From: Pseudomonas sp. GD03944
GTDB lineage: Bacteria; Pseudomonadota; Gammaproteobacteria; Pseudomonadales; Pseudomonadaceae
Direction: 5' to 3'
Assembly (NCBI RefSeq): GCF_029839275.1
Contig: NZ_JAOCAH010000009.1
Span: 1 to 64,000, forward strand
DNA: 64,000 nucleotides
Position numbers and translations under genes: made by a program. Positions 20,074 through 29,515 of this stretch are shown piece by piece (position 1 is the first letter of the stretch; each line of letters opens with the position of its first letter). The notes beneath the pieces were generated by a model that searched no databases, was not told the DNA's origin, and saw only the letters and a program-made list of their open reading frames with translations.

Positions 20074-21378
20074 GTGAAACCGGTCAAAGTAGGCATCTGT
20101 GGGCTGGGTACCGTCGGTGGCGGTACGTTCAACGTGCTCAAGCGCAACGCCGAGGAAATCGCGCGTCGTGCCGGGCGTGGCATCGAGGTGGCGCACATTG
20201 CGCTGCGTTCGCCGAACCCACAGTGTGATATTACCGGTACCCCCATTACCAACGATGTCTTCGAGCTGGTCGACAACCCCGAGATCGAGATCGTTATCGA
20301 GCTGATCGGTGGCTACACCCTGGCCCGTGAACTGGTGCTGCGCGCGATCGACAACGGCAAGCACGTGGTCACCGCGAACAAGGCGCTGATCGCCGTGCAC
20401 GGCAACGAAATCTTCGCCAAGGCCCGTGAGAAGGGCGTGATCGTCGCCTTCGAAGCGGCGGTGGCGGGTGGCATTCCGGTGATCAAGGCCATCCGCGAAG
20501 GCCTGGCGGCCAACCGCATCAACTGGCTGGCCGGCATCATCAACGGCACTGGCAACTTCATTCTCAGCGAAATGCGCGAAAAGGGCCGGACCTTCCCTGA
20601 TGTGCTGGCTGAGGCCCAGGCGCTGGGTTACGCCGAAGCCGATCCGACCTTCGACGTCGAAGGCATCGATGCTGCCCACAAGCTGACCATCCTGGCCTCC
20701 ATCGCCTTCGGTATCCCGCTGCAGTTCGACAAGGCCTACACCGAGGGCATTACCCAGCTCACCACGGCGGACGTCAACTACGCCGAGGCCCTGGGCTATC
20801 GCATCAAGCACCTGGGTGTGGCGCGCCGTACCGACAGCGGTATCGAGCTGCGCGTGCACCCGACGCTGATCCCGGCCGACCGCCTGATCGCCAACGTCAA
20901 CGGTGTGATGAACGCCGTCATGGTCAATGGCGACGCTGCCGGCAGCACCCTGTTCTACGGCGCGGGCGCCGGCATGGAGCCGACCGCTTCCTCGGTGGTG
21001 GCTGATCTGGTTGACGTGGTCCGTGCGCTGACCACCGACCCGACCAACCGCGTGCCGCACCTGGCCTTCCAGCCGGACTCGCTGTCCGATCACCCGATCC
21101 TGCCGATCACCGCCTGCGAAAGCGCCTATTACCTGCGTATCCAGGCCAAGGACCGCCCGGGCGTGCTGGCCCAGGTGGCGAGCATCCTGTCGGAGCGCGG
21201 CATCAATATCGAATCGATCATGCAAAAGGAAGTCGAAGAACACGACGGCCTGGTCCCGATGATCCTGGTCACCCACCGCGTTGCCGAGCAGCGCATGAAC
21301 GATGCCATCGCGGCGCTCGAAGCGCTGGATGATGTGGCGGGCCGTGTCGTCCGTATCCGCGTCGAACAACTGGTTTAA
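20074..21378 (+). CDS. hom: Homoserine dehydrogenase
   Basis: Reduces aspartate semialdehyde to homoserine, the branch to threonine and methionine. The 434-residue, monofunctional enzyme has the NAD(P) fold (GICGLGTVGGGTFNVL), the catalytic domain (AGIINGTGNFIL) and a C-terminal ACT domain (about 350-434, YYLRIQAKDRPGVLAQ) that commonly senses threonine. The start is GTG at 20074 after GGGGAG. thrC begins 10 bases after its stop, so hom-thrC is an operon. Confidence 0.97.
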   Translation: MKPVKVGICGLGTVGGGTFNVLKRNAEEIARRAGRGIEVAHIALRSPNPQCDITGTPITNDVFELVDNPEIEIVIELIGGYTLARELVLRAIDNGKHVVTANKALIAVHGNEIFAKAREKGVIVAFEAAVAGGIPVIKAIREGLAANRINWLAGIINGTGNFILSEMREKGRTFPDVLAEAQALGYAEADPTFDVEGIDAAHKLTILASIAFGIPLQFDKAYTEGITQLTTADVNYAEALGYRIKHLGVARRTDSGIELRVHPTLIPADRLIANVNGVMNAVMVNGDAAGSTLFYGAGAGMEPTASSVVADLVDVVRALTTDPTNRVPHLAFQPDSLSDHPILPITACESAYYLRIQAKDRPGVLAQVASILSERGINIESIMQKEVEEHDGLVPMILVTHRVAEQRMNDAIAALEALDDVAGRVVRIRVEQLV

Positions 21379-21388
21379 GGGGTAAGTC

Positions 21389-22798
21389 ATGCGTTACATC
21401 AGTACCCGCGGCCAGGCACCGGCCCTCAACTTCGAAGACGTGCTGCTGGCTGGCCTGGCCAGTGATGGCGGCCTGTACGTGCCGGAAAACCTGCCACGCT
21501 TCACCCAGGAGGAAATCGCGTCCTGGGCCGGCCTGCCGTACCACGAGCTGGCTTTCCGGGTGATGCGCCCGTTCGTCGCCGGCAGCATCCCGGACGCCGA
21601 CTTCAAGAGGATTCTCGAAGAAACCTACGGTGTCTTCGCCCACAGCGCCGTGGCGCCGCTGCGCCAGCTGGACAGCAATGAGTGGGTGCTTGAGCTGTTC
21701 CACGGCCCGACCCTGGCCTTCAAGGATTTCGCCCTGCAGCTGCTCGGCCGCCTGCTCGACTACGTGCTGGCCAAGCGCAACGAGCGCGTGGTGATCATGG
21801 GCGCCACCTCCGGTGACACCGGTTCGGCGGCCATCGAAGGCTGCAAGGCCTGCGAGAACGTCGACATCTTCATCATGCACCCGCACAACCGGGTGTCCGA
21901 GGTGCAGCGTCGACAGATGACCACCATCCTTGGCGACAACATCCACAACATCGCCATCGAGGGTAACTTTGATGACTGCCAGGAGATGGTCAAGGACAGC
22001 TTCGCCGACCAGGGCTTCCTCAAGGGCACTCGCCTGGTGGCGGTCAACTCGATCAACTGGGCGCGGATCATGGCCCAGATCGTCTACTACTTCCACGCGG
22101 CCCTGCAGCTGGGCGGCCCGGCGCGCTCCGTCGCGTTCTCGGTGCCGACCGGCAACTTCGGCGACATCTTCGCCGGCTACCTGGCGCGCAACATGGGCCT
22201 GCCGATCAGCCAGTTGATCGTCGCCACCAATCGCAACGACATCCTGCACCGCTTCATGAGCGGCAATCAGTACGTGAAGGACACCCTGCACCCGACGCTG
22301 TCGCCGTCGATGGACATCATGGTGTCCTCCAACTTCGAACGCCTGCTGTTCGACCTGCACGGTCGCAACGGCGCGGCGATCGCCGAACTGATGGCCAACT
22401 TCAAGAAGGGCGGCGGTTTCAGCGTCGAAGACGATCGCTGGACCGAGGCGCGCAAGCTGTTCGATTCCCTGTCGGTCAGCGATGCCGAAACCTGCGAAAC
22501 CATCGCCGAGGTCTACAAGGCCTGTGGCGAGCTGCTGGACCCGCATACCGCGATTGGCGTGCGCGCGGCGCGCGAATGCCGCCGCAGCCTGGCGGTGCCG
22601 ATGGTGACCCTGGGCACCGCGCACCCGGTCAAGTTCCCGGAGGCCGTGGTGACCGCCGGTATTGGCCAGGCGCCGGTGTTGCCTGCGCACCTGACGGACC
22701 TGTTCACCCGTGAAGAGCGTTGCACGGTGCTGGCCAATGACCTGAAGACCGTCCAGGACTTCGTCAGCCAGCACGGTAACCGCGGCAAGCCGCTTTAA
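21389..22798 (+). CDS. thrC: Threonine synthase
   Basis: Converts phosphohomoserine to threonine with pyridoxal phosphate. The 469-residue protein is the long (class II) type: N-terminal MRYISTRG, PLP lysine Lys112 in TLAFKDFALQ, and the phosphate-binding loop GATSGDTGSAA. It follows hom by 10 bases after a GGGG site. A bidirectional terminator follows. Confidence 0.97.
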   Translation: MRYISTRGQAPALNFEDVLLAGLASDGGLYVPENLPRFTQEEIASWAGLPYHELAFRVMRPFVAGSIPDADFKRILEETYGVFAHSAVAPLRQLDSNEWVLELFHGPTLAFKDFALQLLGRLLDYVLAKRNERVVIMGATSGDTGSAAIEGCKACENVDIFIMHPHNRVSEVQRRQMTTILGDNIHNIAIEGNFDDCQEMVKDSFADQGFLKGTRLVAVNSINWARIMAQIVYYFHAALQLGGPARSVAFSVPTGNFGDIFAGYLARNMGLPISQLIVATNRNDILHRFMSGNQYVKDTLHPTLSPSMDIMVSSNFERLLFDLHGRNGAAIAELMANFKKGGGFSVEDDRWTEARKLFDSLSVSDAETCETIAEVYKACGELLDPHTAIGVRAARECRRSLAVPMVTLGTAHPVKFPEAVVTAGIGQAPVLPAHLTDLFTREERCTVLANDLKTVQDFVSQHGNRGKPL

Positions 22799-22813
22799 GC
22801 ATCGCCGCAGGAC

Positions 22814-22850
22814 AAAAAAAGGCCGGTCACCGCAAGGGACCGGCCTTTTT
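22814..22850. terminator. Bidirectional terminator between thrC and endA
   Basis: Stem GGCCGGTC (22821-22828) with GACCGGCC (22838-22845), nine-base loop, flanked by seven A and five T. Confidence 0.93.
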
Positions 22851-22875
22851 CATGGGCGGTTGGAAGGCTGCGCGC

Positions 22876-23589
22876 TCAGTGGGCCAGTGCCAGCACGGCC
22901 GAGCAGGCGCGTTTGTCGTAGCTGCCCACATAAGGGTTGCTCCAGCCCATGACGCAGCTGAGCATCTGGTTGCGCTGGCGCTCCCAGGCCTTGGGCGGAT
23001 AGGTCTTGTGCCACACGCCATACAGCTGGCGATCCTTCTTCGACAGGCGCAGGCGGTAGCGGTCGCTCATGTACAGGTAGGTGCGGGCGATCATGCCGCG
23101 CACTTCCTTGCGCGGCATGGCGACCCGGGCCTTGAAGTCCACCACCATCGGGCAGGCGCCGTACTGGCCGGGTTTCTGCGGGCTCCAGCCGTAAGGGAAG
23201 TTGCTGCGGTCGCCGTTGAGTTCGCCGATGGCCGGCACCAGGTTATGCAGGTCTGCCTCGGCGCGCTGGTAGGTGGCGTCATGCTGTGCGCATTCCTTGC
23301 GGCCGCCGCGTTGCCAGCACTGGTGTTGATGGCCGATGACCCAGGCCGGCACGATGTGCTCCCACTCGATGCGAGCGGCGCGCTGGGCGTTCTTGCGCGG
23401 GACATAGCCGCAGCTGCGCAGGTCGACCCGATTGCCCTGGAATTTGCAGCCGCAGTAGAACTCCACCGACTGCCGGGCGTAGAGCTTCCAGCCGATCTTC
23501 TTGGCTTCGCTGAAGGTGCGCGGGGCCTGGGCGAGGGCGGGGTGGTGGAGGGCGAGGAGCAGAAGGGCGGTCAGGCAACGCAGAAGCAT
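22876..23589 (-). CDS. endA: Endonuclease I family secreted nuclease
   Basis: A 237-residue exported nuclease: signal peptide (1-20, PALA-QA), then the endonuclease I fold with RIEWEHIVPA (Glu77, His78) and HNLVPAIGELNGDRSNF, which hold the magnesium site. Eight or more cysteines (for example CGC at 46-48) fit a disulfide-bonded periplasmic enzyme. It degrades double-stranded DNA outside the cytoplasm. It stands alone between thrC and the CoA-transferase gene. Confidence 0.92.
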   Translation of the reverse strand: MLLRCLTALLLLALHHPALAQAPRTFSEAKKIGWKLYARQSVEFYCGCKFQGNRVDLRSCGYVPRKNAQRAARIEWEHIVPAWVIGHQHQCWQRGGRKECAQHDATYQRAEADLHNLVPAIGELNGDRSNFPYGWSPQKPGQYGACPMVVDFKARVAMPRKEVRGMIARTYLYMSDRYRLRLSKKDRQLYGVWHKTYPPKAWERQRNQMLSCVMGWSNPYVGSYDKRACSAVLALAH

Positions 23590-23661
23590 GCGGCATTATC
23601 CAAAAAAACGCCGCATGATACCGGCCTTGAGCGGCTTGCCAAGGCTAGCCAGATGATGGCG

Positions 23662-24861
23662 TCAGACCGCGCCGTCACTCCGTAGCGCTGCGATCTGTTC
23701 GGCGCTGTAACCCAGCTCCTGAAGAATTGCCTGGGTGTGTTCACCCAGTTCGGGGCCAACCCAGTGAGTGGCGCCCGGGGTATCGGAGAGCTTCGGGACG
23801 ATGCCGGGCATCTTGAACGGCTTGCCGTCCGGCAGTCGGGCGCTGAGGAACATTTCCCGGGCCAGGTACTGCGGGTCGTTGAACATGTCCTCAGCGCTGT
23901 AGATGCGGCTGGCGGGCACCTCGGCGCGGTTCAGGCAGTCCAGCACCTGCTCCAGCGACAGCGAGCCCACCCAGCGATCGATCACCCCATACAGCTCGTC
24001 GCGGCGGGCATCGCGGCCGTCGTTGCTGGCCAGGCTCGGGTCGTCGGCCAGGTCCTGGCGGTCGATGGCCTGCATGAAGCGCTTGAAGATCGCATCACCG
24101 TTGGCGCCGATCTGCACGTGGCGGCCATCGGCGCTGGTGTGGATCGACGAGGGCGTGATGCCGGGCATGATGTTGCCGGTGCGCTCGCGAATGAAACCGA
24201 AGACATCGAACTCCGGCACCATGCTTTCCATCATGGCGAAGATCGCTTCATACAACGCCACGTCCACCACCTGGCCCTGGCCGCCGTTGACTTCGCGGTG
24301 ACGCAGGGCCATCAGGGCGCCGATCACGCCCCACAGGGCGGCGATCGAATCGCCGATGGAAATGCCGGTGCGCACCGGTGGCCGATCCTCGAAGCCGGTG
24401 ATGTAGCGCAGCCCGCCCATGGATTCGCCCACGGCGCCGAAGCCGGGCTGATCCTTCATGGGGCCGGTCTGGCCGAAGCCGGAGAGGCGCACCATCACCA
24501 GCTTGGGGTTCAGGGCGTGCAGCACGTCCCAGCCCAGACCGAGTTTTTCCAGCACGCCAGGGCGGAAGTTCTCGATCAGGATGTCGGCGTCGCTCAGCAG
24601 GTCCTTCAGCACCTGGCGGCCCTGCTCGTGCTTGAGGTTGAGCGTGAGCGAGCGTTTGTTGCGCGCCTGCACGAACCACCACAGCGAGGTGCCTTCGTAG
24701 AGCTTGCGCCATTTGCGCAGCGGATCGCCGCCATTAGGCGATTCCACCTTGATCACCTCGGCGCCGAATTCGGCGCAGATGCGCGCTGCGAAGGGGCCGG
24801 CGATCAGGGTGCCGAGTTCGACGACCTTCAGGCCGGCCAGGGGCGTATTGGGAAGATTCAT
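23662..24861 (-). CDS. Class III CoA-transferase (CaiB/BaiF family)
   Basis: A 399-residue family III CoA-transferase. It has the N-terminal CoA-binding pattern LKVVELGTLIAGPFAARICAEFGAEVIKVE (seen in part at 10-30) and the catalytic aspartate in GQVVDVALYEA. Such enzymes move CoA between carboxylic acids (formyl, carnitine, succinyl, mesaconyl groups); this acid cannot be named. The open frame extends to 25197, but the conserved family begins at MNLPNTP (24861). No partner gene is adjacent. Confidence 0.88.
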   Translation of the reverse strand: MNLPNTPLAGLKVVELGTLIAGPFAARICAEFGAEVIKVESPNGGDPLRKWRKLYEGTSLWWFVQARNKRSLTLNLKHEQGRQVLKDLLSDADILIENFRPGVLEKLGLGWDVLHALNPKLVMVRLSGFGQTGPMKDQPGFGAVGESMGGLRYITGFEDRPPVRTGISIGDSIAALWGVIGALMALRHREVNGGQGQVVDVALYEAIFAMMESMVPEFDVFGFIRERTGNIMPGITPSSIHTSADGRHVQIGANGDAIFKRFMQAIDRQDLADDPSLASNDGRDARRDELYGVIDRWVGSLSLEQVLDCLNRAEVPASRIYSAEDMFNDPQYLAREMFLSARLPDGKPFKMPGIVPKLSDTPGATHWVGPELGEHTQAILQELGYSAEQIAALRSDGAV

Positions 24862-25197
24862 GCGTATTCCGGCAGGTGATGACTGGCCAAGCCTATTGCA
24901 TTGCCTGCCAGGCCGCCATGCCTCGTCGAGCTGGTGGATTCTCCCGGGTGCGATGGGGTTGGCGCTTTTTGTGGTGCGCCCTGGTCGGTTGTGGGGTTTA
25001 ATCCGGGTTGGCGAATGGATGCGCTTGGTCAGATCTCCGGACGGACTCTCCCTCCTGCCCTTTCCTCGAATGCCTCTCTCGTCATCAGCCGATTTTTCGC
25101 GCTGCGGATATCGCCTGGGCGGCTGTTTTTCCGTGTTGCCATATTCATCACATGTAATGTGTTGCGCGATCACATGTAAGGGTCTAGTCTTCGGCAC
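24862..25197. other. Divergent intergenic region (336 bp)
   Basis: Region between the CoA-transferase gene and the DUF2170 gene. No gene was recognised. The half nearest the DUF2170 gene carries the ATCACATGTAA repeats described separately. No sigma-54 promoter (TGGC-N9-TTGC type) was found. Confidence 0.6.
25147..25179. repeat. Paired ATCACATGTAA repeats, possible operator
   Basis: An 11-bp direct repeat (25147-25157 and 25169-25179) with a 22-bp period, about two helical turns. The first copy is also part of the inverted repeat CACAT-GTA-ATGTG (25150-25162). It ends 18 bp before the DUF2170 start and covers the expected promoter of the psp/flotillin/ATPase cluster. Confidence 0.55.
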
Positions 25198-25818
25198 ATG
25201 GACAATAAATCATCAGCCCATTACCAGCGTCTTTACCGCCAGCGCCTGCGCGAGCAGGGGTTGGTGAAGAAGGAAGTCTGGATCTTGCCCGAGCACGCGT
25301 CGCTGCTTGCCGCGTTCGAGCGCAAATTGCGCCAGCCTCAGTCGATGCTGGCTTCGATGGAGAAGGAGGAAGGTATGAGCATGCCGCAGGTTTGGACCGC
25401 CCAGTCGCTGAGTGAAGCGCTGGCGGCGACGGAACTGTTCCAGAGCGGGCAGGCCGGCATCGAACTGATTCAGGGCGCTGACGCCAGCTTGCACGTGACC
25501 ATGGTCGAGTACGGCGACCTGCCGTTGTTCGTCGCGGTGTTCGGCGAGCAGATCGTCGTCGAGGCGCTGCTCTGGCCGGCCAGCGATGTGCGCGACCAGA
25601 CAGCCTTCAACGAGGAAGTGCTGCGTACCCACAAGCTGTTCCCGCTGTCGTCCATCGGCCTGGAAAGGGCGGCCGACGGGCGCGACTGCTACATCATGTA
25701 CGGCGCGTTGAGTTCGTCCTCGACCCTGTCCGACGTGGTGTTCGAGATCGAGCTGCTGGCGGACAACGTGATCAAGGCCACCGAAGCCTATGAAGGCTTT
25801 CTGCAGGCTGGCGCCTGA
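25198..25818 (+). CDS. DUF2170 (YjfI-like) protein
   Basis: A 206-residue protein of the YjfI/DUF2170 type. It has a basic N-terminal segment (YQRLYRQRLREQGLVKKEVWILPEH, residues 9-33) reminiscent of a ribbon-helix-helix-like start, and an acidic C-terminal alpha/beta domain. In E. coli the yjfI gene sits before the PspA paralogue yjfJ, and here too the gene is 14 bp upstream of a pspA gene. The function of DUF2170 is unknown; a role as PspA partner is inferred. There is no clear Shine-Dalgarno at normal spacing before the ATG. Confidence 0.8.
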   Translation: MDNKSSAHYQRLYRQRLREQGLVKKEVWILPEHASLLAAFERKLRQPQSMLASMEKEEGMSMPQVWTAQSLSEALAATELFQSGQAGIELIQGADASLHVTMVEYGDLPLFVAVFGEQIVVEALLWPASDVRDQTAFNEEVLRTHKLFPLSSIGLERAADGRDCYIMYGALSSSSTLSDVVFEIELLADNVIKATEAYEGFLQAGA

Positions 25819-25832
25819 GAGGAGATGAAGCG

Positions 25833-26528
25833 ATGAATGTCTGGAGCAAAATGCTGACGGCACTGCGTGGCGGTGCCAACGAAATGGGCGAGGCCGTGGT
25901 GGACAGCCAGGCCCTGCGTATCCTCGATCAGGAAATCCGCGATGCGGATATCGAGCTGCGCAAGTCCAAGGAAGCCCTGGCCGAAATCATGGCCAGGCAT
26001 AAACTGGCCAGCGACAAGGTGAGCAAGAGCGCGGCGAGCGTCGCCGAGTACGAGCAGTACGCGCTCAAGGCCCTGGAGGCCGGCAACGAGACCCTGGCCA
26101 AGGAAGTGGCCGAGAAGATCGCCAACCTGGAAGTCGAGCAGGCCAGCGAGCGCGAGCAGGCTGACGGTTTCGCCGCCAGCGTGGCGCAGCTGCGCAAGGC
26201 CGTGACCCAGGCCGAGGGCAACATCAAGCGCCTCAAACAGCAGGTGGACACGGTCAAGGCCACCGAGAGCGTGCAGAAGGCGCAGATGGCCGTGGCCCAG
26301 CGCTACGGCGGCTCCCAGGCCAAGCTGCAGACTGCGGTGGAATCCCTGGAGCGCATCAAGCAGAAGCAGGCCGAACGCGCTGCCAAGATGGAAGCCTCAG
26401 CCGAGCTCGCCGCCACCAGCGCGCCGGACGATTCGCTGGAGGCCAAGCTGCGCGCGGCCGGTATCAAGGCCGACAACGCCAGCGCCGACAGCGTGCTGGC
26501 GCGACTCAAGGACAAAGCCAAGCCCTGA
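25833..26528 (+). CDS. pspA: PspA/IM30 family membrane-remodelling protein
   Basis: A 231-residue, almost wholly alpha-helical coiled-coil protein of the PspA/IM30 (YjfJ-like) family. It has an N-terminal amphipathic helix (MNVWSKMLTALRGG), then long charged heptads, and a C-terminal helix after a flexible stretch (about 185-200). PspA/IM30 proteins are bacterial ESCRT-III relatives that polymerise on damaged inner membrane. It starts 14 bp after the DUF2170 gene with AGAGGAG upstream. No PspF/PspB/PspC genes are nearby. Confidence 0.9.
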   Translation: MNVWSKMLTALRGGANEMGEAVVDSQALRILDQEIRDADIELRKSKEALAEIMARHKLASDKVSKSAASVAEYEQYALKALEAGNETLAKEVAEKIANLEVEQASEREQADGFAASVAQLRKAVTQAEGNIKRLKQQVDTVKATESVQKAQMAVAQRYGGSQAKLQTAVESLERIKQKQAERAAKMEASAELAATSAPDDSLEAKLRAAGIKADNASADSVLARLKDKAKP

Positions 26529-26626
26529 GCGATCGTTCGCTTGGGCGTGAGCCGGTTCTGACGGCGTCATGAGCGGGAAGGTGCGAGCCATCGCACCTTC
26601 CGAATGGATTCAGGAAAAGGAAAGCC

Positions 26627-27268
26627 ATGGAACTCTTCCTCCAGACCGCATTGTCGTTCCCCACGGCGATCTACAGCTTCCTGCTGTGCGTGGCGGTCAT
26701 CTACTGGCTGGTGGTCGCGGCCGGGCTGCTGGATATCGACCTGCTCGATATCGAAGCCGATTCCGTGATGGAAGGGACCGGGCAGACCGAAGGCCTGGCC
26801 GGCCTGCTGTACAAATTCAAGCTCGACGGCGTGCCCGTCACCCTCGTGCTCACCCTGCTGTTCTTCGTCGGCTGGTTTGCCTGCTACTTCATCGAACTCT
26901 GGTTGCTGCGTCATCTGCCGCTGGGATTGCTGCGCTATCCCCTGGGGCTGGTGGTGATGGCCGGTGTCCTGGTGCTGGCCATTCCCGCGTGCGCGGTGGT
27001 CTGCCGACCGTTGCGACCGCTGTTTCGCAAGGTCGAGGCGGTCAGCAGCAAGTCGGTGCTGGGGCAGGTGGCGGTGGTGCGCAGCAGCAAGGTCACGCTC
27101 ACGCACGGTGAGGCGGTACTGGAAGACGGTGGCGCCGGCCTCATCCTGCGGGTGCGGGCCGACGAGGCGTTGGGCTTCACGCGCGGCGACCGGGTCGTGC
27201 TGTTGGAGTACCTGACGGCCGAGCACGCCTATCGCGTGATTACCGAAGCGGAATTCCGGGGCGTCTGA
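26627..27268 (+). CDS. yqiJ: YqiJ family membrane protein (OB-fold, NfeD-like)
   Basis: A 213-residue inner-membrane protein with three to four TM segments (about 10-33, 70-90, 105-128) and a C-terminal soluble OB-like domain (about 140-210, VLGQVAVVRSSKVTL). It matches YqiJ, whose gene is paired with the flotillin yqiK in enterobacteria. NfeD/YqiJ proteins act with their neighbouring SPFH protein. It is 143 bp upstream of yqiK. Confidence 0.88.
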   Translation: MELFLQTALSFPTAIYSFLLCVAVIYWLVVAAGLLDIDLLDIEADSVMEGTGQTEGLAGLLYKFKLDGVPVTLVLTLLFFVGWFACYFIELWLLRHLPLGLLRYPLGLVVMAGVLVLAIPACAVVCRPLRPLFRKVEAVSSKSVLGQVAVVRSSKVTLTHGEAVLEDGGAGLILRVRADEALGFTRGDRVVLLEYLTAEHAYRVITEAEFRGV

Positions 27269-27411
27269 GGGCCGTTCAGGCACACAGGCGGCCACACAGG
27301 GGTACAGGCAGTGAGCGAGCACCCGGCCTGCGTTCGGCGCAGCGAGGTGCCGCAGGTCGTAGGCAGGTCCTCGGGCCGGCTCGCAAAATTAGCAAAGGAG
27401 AGTAAGCAGTA

Positions 27412-29460
27412 ATGGAAAACGTCATCCCCTTCATCGTCGGCGCAGGTCTGGTCGTCCTCTTCGTGATCGCCCTGATCGCGTTGTTCAAGGCCTTCTACAT
27501 CAAGGTCCCGCAGGGCACTGCGCTGATCGTCAACGACATGAGCTCGACGCCCAAGGTGCACTTCACCGGCTCGTTGGTCTACCCGGTGATCCACCTCAAG
27601 GAGTTCATGAAGATCTCCCTGATCACCCTGGAAGTCGACCGCCGTGCCAAGGACGGTCTGATCTGCCGCGACAACATGCGCGCCGACATCACCGTGGCCT
27701 TCTACCTGCGCGTCAACGAGACCCAGGAAGACGTGCTCAAGGTGGCCAAGGCCATCGGCGTGGAGCGTGCCTCCGACCGCGCCGCGGTGAACGAGCTGTT
27801 CAACGCCAAGTTCTCCGAAGCCCTGAAGACCGTCGGCAAGCAGTTCGACTTCGTCGAGCTGTTCGAGAATCGCCAGGACTTCCGCGACCGCATCGTCGAA
27901 GTGATCGGCAATGACCTCAACGGTTACGTGCTGGAAGACGTGGCGATCGACTACCTGGAGCAGACCTCCAAGTCCTCCCTGGACCCGAGCAACATCCTCG
28001 ACGCCGAAGGTATCCGCAAGATCACCGAGCTGACCGCCGCGCAGAACGTCATCACCAATGACCTGGAGCGCAACGAAGAGCTGGCGATCAAGAAAAAGAA
28101 CGTCGAAACCCGCGAAGCGACCCTGGCCCTCGAGCGCCAGCAGGCCGATGCCGAAGCGCGCCAGAAGCGCGAGATCGAGACCATCCGTGCCCGCGAGGAA
28201 GCGGAAACCCTGAAGGTCCGCGAGGAAGAACGCCTCAAGGCCGAGCAGGCCCGCATCCAGACCCAGCAGGAGCTGGACATCCGCGCCGAGAACCACCAGC
28301 GCGAAGTGGAGGTGGCCCAGCAGAACCGCCAGCGTGCCGTGGTCATCGAGGTGGAGAAAGTCACCCGCGCCAAGGACCTGGAAGTGGTCTCCCGCGAGCG
28401 CGAGGTCGAGCTGCAGCGCATCGAGAAGGAAAAGGCGCTGGAAGAAGAGCGCAAGAACATCGCCGCCGTGGTGCGCGAGCGCGTGGCGGTCGAGAAGACC
28501 GTGGCCCAGGAAGAAGAGCGCATCAAGGAAGTGCGTGAAGTGTCCGAGGCCGAGCGCCTGAAGCAGGTCGCCGTGCTCAATGCCCAGGCCGAAGCCGAGC
28601 AGGAGCTGGTGCGCCAGGTCAAGCAGGCCGAAGCCGACGAGACCCGTTCCAAGCACAAGGCCATCGAGATCAACACCCTGGCCCAGGCCGAGCTGGAATC
28701 GGCGGCCAAGAGCGCCGAAGCCAAGAAGAAACTGGCCGAAGGTATCGAGGCCGAGCGCGCCGCGCCTGGCCTGGCCGATGCGCGTGTGCGTGAAGTTACC
28801 GCCGCGGCGAAAGAGAAGGAAGGCCTGGCCGAGGCCCGCGTACAGGCCGAGCGTCTGATCGCCGAAGCCAAGGGCGAGCAGGAGAAAGGGCTGGCCCAGG
28901 CGCGTGTCATCGAAGCGCAGGCGGCCGCCAAGGAGAAGGACGGCCTGGCCGAGGCCAAGGTGCTGGAAGAGAAACTCGGCGCCCAGGCACGTGGTGAAGA
29001 GCAGCTCGGCACTGCCAAGGCCAAGGCAACCCAGGACCTGGGCATGGCCGAGGCACAGGTGCTGCTGGAGCGTCTGAACGCCGAAGCGGAAGGCCTGGGC
29101 AAGAAGTTCGGCGCGCTGGACTCGCTCAGCGACAACGCCCGGGCCCACGAAGAATTCCGCATGCAGCTGGAGAAGAGCTTCGAAGAGGCCATGGCTGCCA
29201 TCGCCGCCAACAAGGACATCGCCAAGGATCAGGCCGAGGTGCTGGCCACCGCGCTGGCCAAGGCGAAGATCGAGATCGTCGGCGGCGAGGGCGACTTCTT
29301 CAACTCCTTCGCCAAGTCGCTCTCTGTGGGCAAGGCCATCGAAGGCGTGGTAGGCAAGAGCCCGGTCGTGCAGGACGTGCTGGCGCGCCTGCTCAACGGC
29401 AAGGGCGCTGCGCCGGTGGCGAGCCCGGTCAGCAATGGCCAGGGCACGGCTGAACTCTGA
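27412..29460 (+). CDS. yqiK: Flotillin-like SPFH protein YqiK
   Basis: A 682-residue flotillin. It has an N-terminal membrane segment (residues 4-27), an SPFH/PHB domain (about 30-210) and a long charged coiled coil (about 215-560) rich in Glu, Ala, Lys and Arg. The coil contains near-repeats of KEK(E/D)GLAEA (about residues 466-510). The C-terminal part (about 600-682) is less charged. Flotillins form oligomeric membrane scaffolds (functional microdomains). The ATG follows AAAGGAGAG. A terminator-like hairpin follows. Confidence 0.93.
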   Translation: MENVIPFIVGAGLVVLFVIALIALFKAFYIKVPQGTALIVNDMSSTPKVHFTGSLVYPVIHLKEFMKISLITLEVDRRAKDGLICRDNMRADITVAFYLRVNETQEDVLKVAKAIGVERASDRAAVNELFNAKFSEALKTVGKQFDFVELFENRQDFRDRIVEVIGNDLNGYVLEDVAIDYLEQTSKSSLDPSNILDAEGIRKITELTAAQNVITNDLERNEELAIKKKNVETREATLALERQQADAEARQKREIETIRAREEAETLKVREEERLKAEQARIQTQQELDIRAENHQREVEVAQQNRQRAVVIEVEKVTRAKDLEVVSREREVELQRIEKEKALEEERKNIAAVVRERVAVEKTVAQEEERIKEVREVSEAERLKQVAVLNAQAEAEQELVRQVKQAEADETRSKHKAIEINTLAQAELESAAKSAEAKKKLAEGIEAERAAPGLADARVREVTAAAKEKEGLAEARVQAERLIAEAKGEQEKGLAQARVIEAQAAAKEKDGLAEAKVLEEKLGAQARGEEQLGTAKAKATQDLGMAEAQVLLERLNAEAEGLGKKFGALDSLSDNARAHEEFRMQLEKSFEEAMAAIAANKDIAKDQAEVLATALAKAKIEIVGGEGDFFNSFAKSLSVGKAIEGVVGKSPVVQDVLARLLNGKGAAPVASPVSNGQGTAEL

Positions 29461-29469
29461 TAAACCCTG

Positions 29470-29493
29470 CCGTGCCGGGAACGGCACGGTTTT
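29470..29493 (+). terminator. Hairpin with short T run after yqiK
   Basis: Stem CCGTGCC (29470-29476) with GGCACGG (29483-29489), six-base loop, TTTT at 29490-29493. It could partly end transcription between yqiK and the lipoprotein gene and so set gene ratios. Confidence 0.65.
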
Positions 29494-29515
29494 CATAAGC
29501 AAAGAGGAGTGAAAG

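Noticed and set aside
24862..25197. Sigma-54 promoter for the pspA cluster
   Set aside because: Searched for TGGC...TTGC at the right spacing on the plus strand; none found, and no PspF gene is present.
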